64,000 bases of DNA, taken from contig CALYLW010000559.1 of NCBI GenBank assembly GCA_944989445.1, positions 1-64,000 on the forward strand, in the 5' to 3' direction. The translations under genes were made by a program, and so were the position numbers. Position 1 is the stretch's first letter. The number at the start of each line of letters is the position of its first letter. This stretch comes from Ampullaceana balthica (taxonomy: Eukaryota > Mollusca > Gastropoda > Lymnaeidae). Below, piece after piece: positions 36,382 to 47,672 of the stretch. The notes under the pieces were generated by a model. The model worked only from the letters and a program-made list of their open reading frames with translations. It made no database searches and was not told where the DNA came from.

Positions 36382-39300
36382 TTATTTGTGATTGGCGCCG
36401 GTTGAGATAAGTTTCACATTCCCCGGCGCCGCCTTCGTCTCGGACCAGCAGGCGAAAATCTGGTGGAACGTGGCCCTGAAGGAGGTGCTCATGGGATAGA
36501 ATATAAACAGATTGACGGCGGCGTTGGTGAGGTCGAACATGGCCAGGATGTAGGTGATGCAGAGGAACACGTTGTGGTACAGCCTCAGGAAGTAGAACTC
36601 GTAGATGAAGTACTTTACCATGTAGTGGACGATCCGCGGGGTCAGGGTCAGCACGTTGACCCCGATGACGACCAGCAGCATCTTGACCACCTGCTTGTCT
36701 CGGGTCGACAGTTGCTGCTGGCCGGCGGGCTTGTGGTTCTCCTTGGCCTCCGACCTTGCCGGGTTGTCTAAAAGAACGGTTGGGAAATGTAGACAGAACA
36801 TGATGAGAATTGCATTAGACACAGGGGGATTAAGAAATAACAAGGACTTAATTTTCAGAGAGAAAGAATCCAGGGGACTTGACGTAAAAAAACAACACTT
36901 GCTGGTATGTGGGAAGGGATAAGTTGTCAAGGTTAAATGAAATATAACATATATTAATGTTTACTGATTTGGTTTTAATTCTCACCAATTCTTAGAAATA
37001 CACACACAAATATTTACAGACTGACACCGAGTGATGTCCCATGTCTTTTAACGGGGGATGGGACGTGAGGGGGTGTCGGCACGACGGTCGACGTCTAAGC
37101 GTCAACTCAAACATTCGCGTGGGAAAAAAACAATAACAAACAGTGAATTTGAATTCATACCTCATATAAGGATAAACTAAAAATGCATTAATTTAATTAC
37201 GGTACGATCGATCGATCTGAAATTTTGATACGATGCATTGTTAGGTGAGACGGGCCCGAGGGCCAAATTTCAGCTCGATCGGATCACGGTAAGTGGGTCA
37301 TTTTTTACTTTTGTTTTTCCGCCCGCCCGCCCAAGACAGACAGAGATGACGACAGAGACGCCGGTGAAGTTAATATAAGGGATTTAAAAAACAAACCCGT
37401 AAAAACAAAGTTTTTGACTATAAATCCCTTATATATGAGACATAACTAAAAGTATTAACAAATATTTACAGACTGAATCTGTCGTAACTCAACTTTGCTT
37501 CATAACCCTGGGGGGGGGGTAGAGGGGGAAAAGTCTGGTCACCGATTCGCTTGACCGAGCTCATCATGACACGTTAAATGTAAACAAAAGCACGCGGGTA
37601 CGTCGATGGGTCGCCTCAAAGCGTCAACTCAAACTTTCACGTGGGAAAAAAAATAACAAACCGTGAATTTGAATTACATACCTCATATAAGGATAAACTA
37701 AAAATGCATTAGTTTAATTACGGTACAATCGATCGATCTGAAATTTTGATGGTGAGACGGGTCCGTGTGCCAAATTTCAGCTCGATCGGATCACTGGAAG
37801 TGGGTCATTTTCGACTTTTGTTTTTCCGCCCGCCCGCCCATGAGATGATGAGATGACGACAGAGATGACCGGCCGCGAAGTTAATATAAGGGATTTAATA
37901 AAACAAACCCGTAAAAACAAAGTTTTTGACTATAAATCCATTATATCTGAGTCATAACTAACAGTATTGATTATTTTCAAACATTTACAGACTGAATCTG
38001 TCTTAACTCAAGTTTGCTTCATAACCCTGGGGGGGGGGAGGGTGAGAGGGGAAAAGTCTGGTCACCGATTCGCTTGACCGAGCTCAGCGTGACACGTAAA
38101 ATGTAAACAAAAGCACCCCGTTGCTTCGATAGGTCGCCTCAACGCGTCTACTCAAACTTTCACGTGGAAAAAAATCAATAACAATCAGTGAATTTGAAAT
38201 ACATATCTCATATAAGGATAAACTAAAAATGCATTAATTTAATTACGGTACGTTCGATCGATCTGAAATTTTGATACGATGCATTGTTGGGTCAGACGGG
38301 TCCGTGTGCCCAATTTCAGCTCGATCGGATCACTGGAAGTGGGTCATTTTCAACTTTTGTTTTTCCGCCCGCCCGCCCATGAGATGATGAGATGACGACA
38401 GACAGAGACGGCCGCGAAGTTAATATAAGGGATTTAATAAAACAAACCCGTAAAAACAAAGTTTTCTACTATAAATCCCTTATATTTTAGTCATAATTAA
38501 AAGTATTGATTATGTTTCAACGCCACAAATATTTACGGACTGACACCGAGTGATGTCCCCTGTCTTTTAACGGGGGATGGGTCGTGAGGGGGTGTCGGCA
38601 CGACGGTCGACGTCTAAGCGTCAACTCAAACTCACGTGGAAAAAAACAATAACAAACCGTGCATTTTAAATTACATACCTCATATAAGGATAAACTAAAA
38701 ATGCATTAATTTAATTACGGTACGTTCGATCGATCTGAAATTTTGATACGATGCATTGTTAGGTTAAACGGGCCCGTGTGCCAAATTTCAGCTCGATCGG
38801 ATCACGGGAAGTGGGTCATTTTCGACTTTTGTTTTTCCGCCCGCCCGCCCATGAGATGACGACAGACAGAGAGAGAGAGAGACAGAGAGAGAGAGACAGA
38901 GACGGCGGTGAAGTTAATATAAGGGATTTAAAAATAACCCACTTCCCATGATCCTATCGAGCTAAACTTTTGCACATAGACTTGTGTCACATAAAAATGC
39001 ATTGTATCAAACTTCAGATCGATCGAATGTTCCGTAATTACATTAATCATTTTTTAGTTAATCTCTATATAGCATGTGTAGACGTCTGCTATAGTTGACC
39101 TCCAAGGGTCACTGGAGTTTCACTCCAGCCCTCGATGTCACAGGGGTGTGTCACGGTCTGTCGCGTGGTGCGTATTATATTGAACATAATCAATACCTTT
39201 AGTTTTATCTCATATATAAAGGAGTTATAGTCAAAAACGTTGATTTTACGCGTTGTTTAATTACTAATTTGTCACTTAAGTATGTACTTAGTGTAAGGCT

Positions 39301-42300
39301 GCACGCTAATATCGTAACATGCGTGAAGCCATGTAAAACGTCATTAAATAAATTGTAAGCAATCGATATTTAACTGGAACTTTTATTTAAAGTTGCGCGT
39401 TTTGATGTGACGTCACATTACTTTAACAGCCCCCCCCCTCGTCACACATCGTCACAAATGTGTGACCCCCCTCTCCCCCTTGGTGCGTGACGTCATTTAT
39501 GAACGGCCCCTTTCCACCTTACTGAACTTCTCTCTGTCTACTTATCCAGGCGTCAGCTCCGCTTTCCTAAGAAACGCACTAAAACATTTGGTGAAAGTTC
39601 TTTCTCATTTTGTGTCCCCAAACAATGGGATTCTCAAACATTATATATACGCAATATTCCAACTAATAAAGCCTTTAAGACCGCATTAAAACACATCTCT
39701 TCAAAATTTAATTTCAAGATTAAGTAAAAGACACGCATTTCATTAAATGATAAACGTAGCTTATATGCACCCTAATGTCATGGGCTGTTTTTAGGATATG
39801 AATGTTTTGCATTGAATGAATTGATAATCATACTATTTTTATGTAAAGCGCCGTGAGTCCAGTTGCTTGCTGGGATACTGCGCTATATAAATTATAAAAT
39901 TATTATTATGAATATCTTGGCGGCTCCACCCGGGTACAAGATAGTTGATAACTGTGAGCATTTATGACGCAATATGCATTGTGGTCAGGGTTGAAGGTCA
40001 ACGGGCAAAAGAAGTTTACGCCGGACCTTGGTATTTTGGTAGCTAGAATATATAGCGCCCCGGGACAAACTATACTATTGGCGCACCCCCTATGTATTAC
40101 ATTTGTTCACTTATTATAATGTGACATCGTAAGTCTTATTTCGGCGCCCCTGTACCTCGGTGCCCGGGGGAATGTGAACCCCCCACCCCCATTTCTTACG
40201 CCCCCGCAAGTAGAAGTGGTCTAACCCATCATGCACTCATTAACTCCATGTTATTGAATGCGTACATTTTAAACAACCCCATTTTTTAAAAATCCCTTAT
40301 ATTAACTTCACCGTCTTGTCTGTCTGTCGTCATCTCTTGGTCCCGCGGAAAAACAAAAGTAAAAAATGACGCACTTCCCGTGATGCTATCAAGCTGAAAT
40401 TTTGCACATAGACTTTTTTCCACCTAACAATGCATTGTATCAAAATTCCAGATCGAACAAATGTACCGTAATTAAATTAATGAATGTTTAGTTTATCTCT
40501 ATGTATCTCTATGAAGCATGTGTAGTTGTCTGCTATAGTTCACCTCCACGGGTCACTCGAGTTTAACTCAAGCCCTCGATGTCACAGGGGTCTGTCGCGC
40601 GGTGCGTATTATATTGAACATAATTGATACTTTTAGTTATGTCTCATATCTAAGGGATTTATAGTCAAAATCTTTGTCTTTACGTTTTTTCCCTCCTTTA
40701 AGTGGGTTTCTCATAGTCACGGGGAGGAGTGGTAGCTTATATTGCTTTCAAGATAGTGCTGTCAAGACACTGCTGTCAAGACAGTGCTGATTCAGGGGCT
40801 GCAACATACCATTTTTTCTCCGGACTACATCATAGTAAAGTAAAGTAAAATTCCTTTTTCAGACCATGCTGGCTTATGGGGCAAGCGAAGCAGCGTTCAC
40901 GAGTTTCTATAGCCACGGCATACGAGGGGAATGTGTTGCTAGCACAATGCCCAGCCACTTTTTACTTGACCCCATTCGGAGATAGATGGACACGGGGACA
41001 CCTTTAGCCGCTGGAACAAGCCCCCGCCTTCACGGGGAATCAAACCTGTGAATCTCTTTACGCTCGGCCACCGCGTCCATTCGACAACATTATATTGCCA
41101 TGATTTTAAATTTTCATTAGTAGATGTTAAATGCCCGGGGTTGCCCCCTACGTCATTTATTATTTTACCCCCCCCCCTTTCCTTCTTTTTTTTCCCGAGC
41201 ACCTGTATTATTACTGCGTGTATATTCTCGGTGCTGGCATGCCCACCTGGCATTGTGCTAGCCACACAATCCCTTGCTCGTTAGTGGTGGCTAAATAAAA
41301 CTTGTGAACGCTACTTCACTTGTCCCATAGTCCGTCATGGACTGGAAAGGGGGTTATTATTATCTAGAATCTAGATGTATACCAATGAAGACTCTTTGCC
41401 GATGCGTTCTTTGCTTTGTCGCGTCTATCCCAGGCTTACCCGGATCCTATTCAAATACATACTTATTTTGCATTGTCTGTCTTATCTATATAGACGCTCC
41501 TTCTATACAGAAGATGTTTGCGTCCACAGAGACTCTGTAGTGTCAGGTACCCATTCGGAGATGGGTACACTCAGGGAGACCCTTGGCCCAGGGGGAAAAA
41601 ATCCCTGCCTACTGCCTTCACTGAGATTCGTACCCGTGACCATCGGTACGCCAGCCGAGCACGCATGCCACTCGACCACAGTGCATTAAAGATGAATAGG
41701 ATGCGTTACTTTGTACAAAATCAAGATGATTTATTTACCCCCCCCCCAAGTACTACTATACTACTATTAAATGCTACTTGTTGGCAATATGATGTCTGAC
41801 CTAATTTTGTCGTTTCGCGTCCCGTAGTGCGCGATCGAAACAGCGATGACTTCTGAAGGTGGTACGCAATGACGGCCGTTGAACCCATGATGATCCCGAG
41901 GCTGGACATTGGCCAGATGATCCCTGACAGGTTGTAGTACTTGAACAACGGGCCCTGGTTCCGATAGAAAAAGTCGTTGTTCAGATAGATCGCCATCGTG
42001 GCGTTGTACTGGACGCTGTAGACCCAGTAGATGTCGTAGACGAAGAACATCACCATGAAGCAGCCGAAGACGACGGACGAGATAAGTAAACAGAAGAAGA
42101 GCGCCACCTTGGGTGTGATGAGCTCCTTGACCTTGAACGGCATGCTGACGCAGAGACAACGCTCCACCGCGACGTACGCCGATAAGACGCTGGCCACGTA
42201 CGTGGAGAACGAGATGAAGTAGTTGAAGGCCACGACGGAAATGTTAATCCAGCTCTTCGACGCGACGACGGACACAAGGCTGACCGGGCCCGCCATCCGC

Positions 42301-42605
42301 TGGGCGGCCCCGCCGAGGCATTTCAGCAGATCCCAGACGGCTATGATCGTCATGGAGACCGCCACGCTGTCCTTGAACCCTTGCTTGGTGAACACGGCGA
42401 GGACCAAGACGTTGGTGACTATTCCCACGAAGGCCACGACGAAGCAGAGCGTGAAGTCGATGACGATTTCGGCCACCCTCCGCTGCTCGTTGGTTACAAA
42501 GATTTCAACAGGGACGAACTCACTGACCTGGCTGTTGTGATTTGGGTCGGCATTGAGTGTAACAGAGTTGCCCCCCGCTATGTCTACGTGAACGGTGACG
42601 TTCAT
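36382..42605 (-). CDS. Class A GPCR, molluscan chemosensory-receptor-like, two exons
   Basis: Exon 1 is 42605-41801 (268 codons plus 1 nt) and exon 2 is 36767-36382, joined at a phase-1 intron (TTA-G | AC), giving 396 residues. Plasma-membrane receptor. N terminus of about 45 residues with an N-glycosylation site (NVT). TM1 about 48-72 (GIVTNVLVL), TM2 about 80-100 (conserved Asp in AVWDLLKC), TM3 about 124-150 ending in ERC instead of DRY, TM4 about 167-190, TM5 about 226-250. Exon 2 supplies the third intracellular loop, TM6 (VVKMLLVVIGVNVLTLTPRI) and TM7, where NLFIFY replaces NPxxY, then a short tail. The ERC/SMPF and NLFIFY variants resemble gastropod chemosensory receptors. Ligand unknown. 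The 5.0-kb intron holds repeats only. An upstream non-coding exon is possible. Confidence 0.85.
37025..38935 (+). repeat. About four direct copies of a 470-530 bp repeat
   Basis: The block GGATAAACTAAAAATGCATT recurs near 37169, 37690, 38216 and 38687. Each copy is followed by TACGRTCGATCGATCTGAAA, a CCGCCCGCCCGCCC run, GACGACAGA, and the mirrored pair TTAATATAAGGGATTTA / TATAAATCCCTTATAT. Copies alternate between two upstream segments (CTTTTAACGGGGGATGGG, or CATAACCCTGGGGGGGG). All lie in the receptor intron. Inverted copies lie at 38936-39240 and 40285-40690, and another at 60950-61275, so the family is dispersed as well as tandem. Confidence 0.85.
38936..39240 (-). repeat. Inverted copy of the TATAAGGGATTTA repeat family
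   Basis: Reads as the reverse complement of parts of the units at 37025-38935, with TATAAAGGAGTTATAGTCAA at its right end. Confidence 0.7.
39505..39907 (+). mobile_element. CR1/L2-like LINE 3' end
   Basis: Translation gives fragments like [25 protein letters not shown] and FKTALKTHLF with frame breaks, then a 3' UTR with AAAGCGCCGTGAGTCCAG and an (ATT)n tail at about 39896. It is 5'-truncated and belongs to the same family as 3868-4437. Confidence 0.8.
40285..40690 (-). repeat. Second inverted copy of the TATAAGGGATTTA repeat family
   Basis: Begins AAAATCCCTTATATTAACTT and ends near TAAGGGATTTATAGTCAAAA, matching the units at 37025-38935 in the opposite orientation. Confidence 0.7.
40845..41080 (-). 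mobile_element. tRNA-derived SINE, (TTTAC)-tail family
   Basis: Minus-oriented: tail repeats AGTAAAGTAAAGTAAA at the low-coordinate end, tRNA-like head near 41075. The body contains GCAGCGTTCACGAGTTTCTA, shared with 43757-44005. A 3' fragment of the same family in plus orientation lies at about 41229-41343. Confidence 0.75.
41463..41687 (-). mobile_element. tRNA-derived SINE, (TAAGA)-tail family
   Basis: Minus-oriented copy: tail side TCTATATAGACGCTCCTTC at about 41480, head side with GACCATCGGTACGCCAGC and CACTCGACCACAG near 41680. It ends about 110 bp before the receptor's splice donor. Confidence 0.75.
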
Positions 42606-43664
42606 GGTGTCATGAATGGAGATTTTTGTGGGGGGAGATTCGCCGACGGTTCTTTTAAGTCTTAATATTTTAAAAAGTATGATTTTAATACAAATTCAAA
42701 GCAAGTAACAAAGACATTAACGCTTTTCAATATCAATTACATATCATTAAAATATAATGGGAGATAACAAAAATCTAACACTCGAGCTCATGTTCCACTT
42801 AATCTGAATTCAAATTACAAAAATCGATTTTTTAATGTGCCTACATAAAAGAAATCTAGGGGGGGGGCCGACGCAAGTCATTAATATAAGTGACAAGTGT
42901 GATTACTGCTTAATAATTCGAGTAATGTACGTCGTTTATTTTCACACGCAATAGTTATCTCCCCGTAGTTCCGCAGATCTATTTCTCGGGTATCATCACA
43001 TTGACGCAGCTAACGTGATTTTAATGACTCCTAAATGTGTTTGAGGATTGCGTTATTAAATAATGATTGTGTGTGTAACCTCTCCCTTGAAGAGCTCACA
43101 CGAAGTATTTTAAAGTATCCAGTTTATAAATATTGATCAAGCACTAATTGCGATAATTACACACACACATCTGTCAAATTGTGAAGTTTTAACAAATCAA
43201 TTTTAATGCTATACCTATTTAAGTTATTTATTAACACGGCGAAGGATAAAGAACGCATTAAATAGATTTTTGAATATTGATAACTTAACAAGACGAATTT
43301 TTCAAATTAAGATTTCAGCTAAAATGGAGAAGTTTTTTTCTGTCTATACGATGACTAAGAATTGTTTGGCTATGTTGATTTGTTTATTTCTGACTTGACT
43401 TTGATTAATTGTATTTCAAAGCGATCCTTTTTCATTGTCCCATGATTGGCGGATGCAGTATCATTTTGTGGATAGATTTTTGGGCCTTTAAGTTGGACAC
43501 GAACGCTTGCACAGATATAGTTTGAGATTCAAAATGTGTTTCTCTTTAGCTGCTGTTTGTTTTATCAGAATATTTGTTGCTTACCAACCAATGAACAGTG
43601 GAGGTATGGTACTTGAGGGTATGATCCTAGTGTATGAACATACAAACAGTAAATGCCTGCACTC
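42606..43664. other. Receptor upstream region, no feature seen
   Basis: AT-rich with poly-G/C runs. No clear TATA box or additional exon could be assigned. Confidence 0.4.
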
Positions 43665-44215
43665 GAATGTTTATACCCTCAACCTTCATAATCCCCTTCA
43701 CAATGGCTTTAGGAACCATCTCTAAGACCGAGTACCTGGGCTGTGACTATGAGACAAAAGTAAAGTAGTAGTTAAGTTGCCTTTTCAGACCATGATGGCC
43801 TATGGGGCAAGTGAAGCAGCGTTCACAAGTTTCTACAGCCAGGGGGGAAACACAATGTGGCTAGCACAATGCCCAGCCGCCTTCATTTTACCCCAACTAA
43901 TGTCAGGTACCCCATTAGCCATGGGAACAAGCCCTTGCCTTCACAGAGATTCGAACCCGTGACTTTTGGTATGCCAGCCGAGCATGGCGCTCGATTCCAA
44001 GCGCCCCGATATAAGCCAAAGTAAAACAAAATGAATGTGTTATGATGGCTCACTACCACTGGTATGAACAGATTAAGTCATGTGGAGTCAGGCTATAAAC
44101 CTTGATGTTGTATTGGCCTGTTGTCAAAACAAGACGTTTGAGAGTCCCAGATGACTTTTTTTTTGGGGGGGGGGTTTGTTGTGGATGGAAGAGGAAAATA
44201 TCAAGTGTGATTCTC
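43665..44215 (+). repeat. Duplicated segment, copy 1, with SINE insertion
   Basis: Matches 46950-47230: GGAACCATC, GACCTGGGCTGTGACTATGA-like sequence, ATGAATGTGTTATGATGGCT and TTGTGGATGGAAGA occur in the same order. It is interrupted at about 43753-44007 by a SINE that is absent from copy 2. Confidence 0.85.
43757..44005 (-). mobile_element. tRNA-derived SINE, (TTTAC)-tail family
   Basis: Tail (AAAGTAAAGTAG) at the low end, tRNA-like head with GGTTCGAATC (box B, minus strand) near 43948. The empty site is seen in the duplicate at 46950-47230. Confidence 0.8.
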
Positions 44216-44685
44216 TATCTGAAGTATCTGAGATAAAATTCTGGGCCTTTTTTAATATTTTAGATTGATTAAAAATGTATGCATGCCACTGGAAGTAATT
44301 GCATGTTCAATGTTTGTTAAGAAGGATTTTTTGCTTTGGGCATAGGAGGCTATGGGAAACACCAAAATCTGGAGATTCATAAATCATTTTGACAGGGCTT
44401 GGACAAATTATTGTTTGTCTTTATTTGAGCTATAAAATAAATCATTTTGACATGGCTTGGGAAAATGTTTGTCTTTATATGAGCAATCAAATCAAATAAA
44501 TCCCTCTGCCCTGGCTTGGTCAGTCACAAACTTATTTATCAAGTAAATAAAACAACTTACTAAGTAATTTTTTATTGGTAGACAGAAATTACCATCTTAT
44601 TTCCTGTTTGTAGTACGAGAGCATTGTGTTAAGTGTTTATCTAAGCTGCAAACTTTGCATCCGATGATATTGAATTATTGAATTG
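44216..44685. other. Intergenic, no feature seen
   Basis: A short local duplication (AAATCATTTTGACAGGGCTT and a variant about 60 bp later) at about 44381-44460 is the only structure noticed. Confidence 0.4.
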
Positions 44686-44970
44686 AGGGACGTGGTGGTC
44701 GAGTGGCAGCGCGCTCGACTGGCGTACCGATGGTCACGGGTTCGAATCCATGTGAAGGCAAGGATTTTTTCCCGGAGCCTAGGGCGTCTCTGAGTCACCC
44801 AGCTCCGAATGGGTACCTAACACTAGTTAGGCGGCTGGGTAATGCGTGGAACCCTCATAGCTGTGGCCTGTGAACGCATCACTTGCCAACAGATCATCTG
44901 TCATGGTCTGTGGACGCAATTATCTCCTGCTTAGGAGGAGCGCCTGTATAGATAAGATAAGATGCTGATT
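44686..44970 (+). mobile_element. tRNA-derived SINE, full-length, (TAAGA)-tail family
   Basis: The head has a box A (TGGTCGAGTGG, 44696-44706) and box B (GGTTCGAATCC, 44739-44749) at tRNA-like spacing, then a tRNA-unrelated body and a GATAAGATAAGATG tail. It is the best preserved of the family in the window (others at 32680, 41463 and 48481). It is not a functional tRNA: no acceptor stem pairing is visible. Confidence 0.88.
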
Positions 44971-45575
44971 TTATTTCATTATCATCAGTTCATTTATTTG
45001 TAGTTTGAAAATTAAACATACAGATATATATGAACTGGGTATTGTGTCTACATTCTTCAACCATTTCAACATGAAAAGTTGTACAACTCTGCAAGGCTTA
45101 TTATTGAAATTATTTATATTATAGAATCTTAAATTTATTCATTCATATAAATCATAATACTTTGAGAAAGTAATGTTTTTAATAATTCCTAGAATTTCAC
45201 AAATTAATTAAAGCCTTCTAGTTTTTTTTAACTTACTTTGTGCTTATCTTGGAAAGTGTTTTTAACAAAAATCCTAAGAAAAAAGAAATTTTAATAAACA
45301 AATCAATTTTTTAAAATCAGATATAAATGATTTGCATATAATAATTACATTCAGAAACATGATAATTTGTATATCATAATTACAGTCATAGTTAAAACAT
45401 CAAGAAAATTTATTAAGACTACATGCAAACGATGCAGGACTTGAAAAAGTAAAATAGATTTTTATGTTTGATAATTGATATTATTATTATCAACATATAT
45501 TTGTTGGCAGGGCTTAAGTAGCTACACATGTTTCACTTAGTGACACAACAGTAGATTCGTTCATTATTCAAGTAT
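44971..45575. other. Intergenic, AT-rich, no feature seen
   Basis: No supported gene or repeat. Confidence 0.4.
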
Positions 45576-45579
45576 GACC

Positions 45580-45716
45580 TGTAATCTAACAATAGTACCT
45601 TGGCTCATCATTTAGGAATGTCCTGTACTAACCTTGTAGCTGTGCTCATCATTTAGGAATGTCCTGTAATCTAACCATTGTAGCTGTGCTCATCATTTAG
45701 GAATGTCCTGTAATCT
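45580..45716. repeat. Three-copy tandem repeat of about 50 bp
   Basis: GCTCATCATTTAGGAATGTC followed by CTGTA occurs three times with short variable spacers. Confidence 0.85.
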
Positions 45717-46024
45717 AGTCCATGGCAATACATATACAAGTACAATGCACACAAAGAAAAGAATTATTTGCATCTTGCTCACCCACCCTAATATATATTT
45801 ATATTTACATTTTCATCCATGAAATTCATCAATAAAATAATACAAAGACATAGAATGCACAAATCATTGAGATAAATAAGACATTTTTCACCAGATGGCT
45901 TTTTATGAAAACAAATTTGAGGTTGTACGTAAGACACATAAGTATCAACAAACAATCTGGCACGTACGTCACTGGGATCTCCAATCAATAATTTTCAGTG
46001 CAACTAAGGCATCAGTCAATAAGT

Positions 46025-46130
46025 AGAAAGATGTCATGCAAACAGGGTATGTATGAGCCTGACAAGACGTCACAAAACAACGCGTGGTCTTGTCAGGCTC
46101 ATACATACCCTCTTTGCATGACGTCTTTCT
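46025..46130. repeat. Near-perfect snapback hairpin, 44-bp arms
   Basis: Arm 46025-46068 and arm 46087-46130 are reverse complements with two mismatches in 44, around an 18-nt spacer. The arms contain GGGTATGTATGAGCCTGACA and its complement. A related unpaired stretch (TGTCAGGCTCACTCATACCC) is at about 49270, which favours a MITE origin. A small-RNA precursor is possible. Confidence 0.85.
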
Positions 46131-46479
46131 GCTTATCTATGAGCCAGATATAAAGTCTCACCAATATTTTGTTATTTTCATCAGTCAGTAATATTTACAT
46201 GACATGTCACACAATCAGTATAAACTTGTTCAAACATTTATACATTAAATAACAGTTTATTAACAGTTCCATCATTCATTAATTTTTTTTTACATGTAAG
46301 AATTTTACAATTAACATTGACGCTGCCAAGTCCTGTGTCTTAAACTTAAATAGGTGTTTGGCAAGTTATTTTATGTTTGAAATATAATGGACAAGGAACA
46401 TGTATAATAGGAATACCAATGGTTAAAATGGTTGTTTTTTGTTTGAAAAAAAAATGATTTCAAGTTAAATGACCATACC

Positions 46480-46865
46480 TTTGCAGCAGGGCCGGTCTTA
46501 GAAACTGCGGGGCCCTATGCGGCTTAGAATGCGAAACGGATTGCCCGGGGCCTAGTTTGGGTAGGGATAAGGAATTAATAAAGATAATAAGTGAAAATTA
46601 AGATAGGCGGTGCCCTGGGAAAGGGGCTGACCATTGCGAGGTCCCTGGGATAAGTAGGGTATGCGAAACCCGAAACCAACAGTCCCGACGAGGACGTCAG
46701 CTCTGAGGAGACCTTTCCAATGGGGGTGCCTTTACCCGACACTATGTGGTTGGCTATTGCGGTTGCCCGCATCCCCTATGGTAGGCTACAGTGATGATTC
46801 CCCCTATCTTGTGACAGAGATAGGTTATAGACCCGTACGCTGTGCCATGGTGGCGCCGCAGTTAT
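46480..46865. other. GC-richer block of unknown origin
   Basis: It begins GCAGGGCCGGTCTTAG, as some hAT ends do, and continues through CGGGGCCCTATGCGGC into a GC-rich stretch unlike the neighbouring DNA. No terminal repeat partner was found and no coding frame is supported. It looks like an old mobile element fragment. Confidence 0.4.
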
Positions 46866-46949
46866 AGAGGGTCGATGTAGGGAAAATCAACAACTTCCCT
46901 TCTGGGAAGTTAAGCCTATCACGTGATTTAACGTCTTTGGTGTAATGAT

Positions 46950-47230
46950 GAATGTTTACACACACAACCTTAATCTCCTTGACAACGGCTTCAGGAACCA
47001 TCTTCTAAGTCTGAGGACCTGGGCTGTGACTATGAAACTTTTAAAGCCAAAGTTAAACAAAATGAATGTGTTATGATGGCTCGCTACCACTGGTACAGGC
47101 AGATTAAGTAATGTGGATTCAGGCTAAAAACCCTTGATGTGGTATTTGATTGTTGTCAAAACCAGACATTTGAGAGTCCCTGATAACTTTTTTTTTGGTT
47201 GTGGATGGAAGAAGAAAATATCAGTGTGGT
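46950..47230 (+). repeat. Duplicated segment, copy 2, without the SINE
   Basis: Counterpart of 43665-44215. At the position of the SINE in copy 1 it reads continuously from GACTATGAAAC to AAGCCAAAGTTAAAC. Confidence 0.85.
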
Positions 47231-47672
47231 TCCCTAAGATCAAAATTCTGGTAACTTCTTTATGCAACTCAAAACAAAACAAAACACACACACAAAAAAA
47301 CCCCACCACACCCAACAACATCATACATTATATAGAAGCAGAAGCCTGATTAATGACCCTGTCAGTCTACACTGGATTTCATCAACAGAGAACTCACCTA
47401 GGGCGGGCAGTTTCTTGACCGATTTACATTACAAACACAGTATTCCACACATACCACAGGGGCTTGCAATTTGAACAAACTTGTATCACAACAGAAGAAG
47501 CAAAATCCATAGAGAATTGAACGTAGCATTAATCAAATCATTGTTTCCTCGAAGGACTCTCACTGAACGTATACACTGGTTTTTTGGTGGCAATAGTTTA
47601 TCTGTGAGATCACAGAAGTACAGTTATCTTGGCCTTGATTCTGGTTTTGGTGGCAGCCGTTGAGCCGTGGGA

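Noticed and set aside
42050..42277. Arginine/serine-rich frame on the minus strand
   Set aside because: It overlaps receptor exon 1 in another frame, as do the plus-strand frames at 42223-42665.
44696..44749. tRNA gene (box A and box B present)
   Set aside because: No acceptor-stem pairing, and the head continues into a SINE body and tail. The same structure recurs in several copies.
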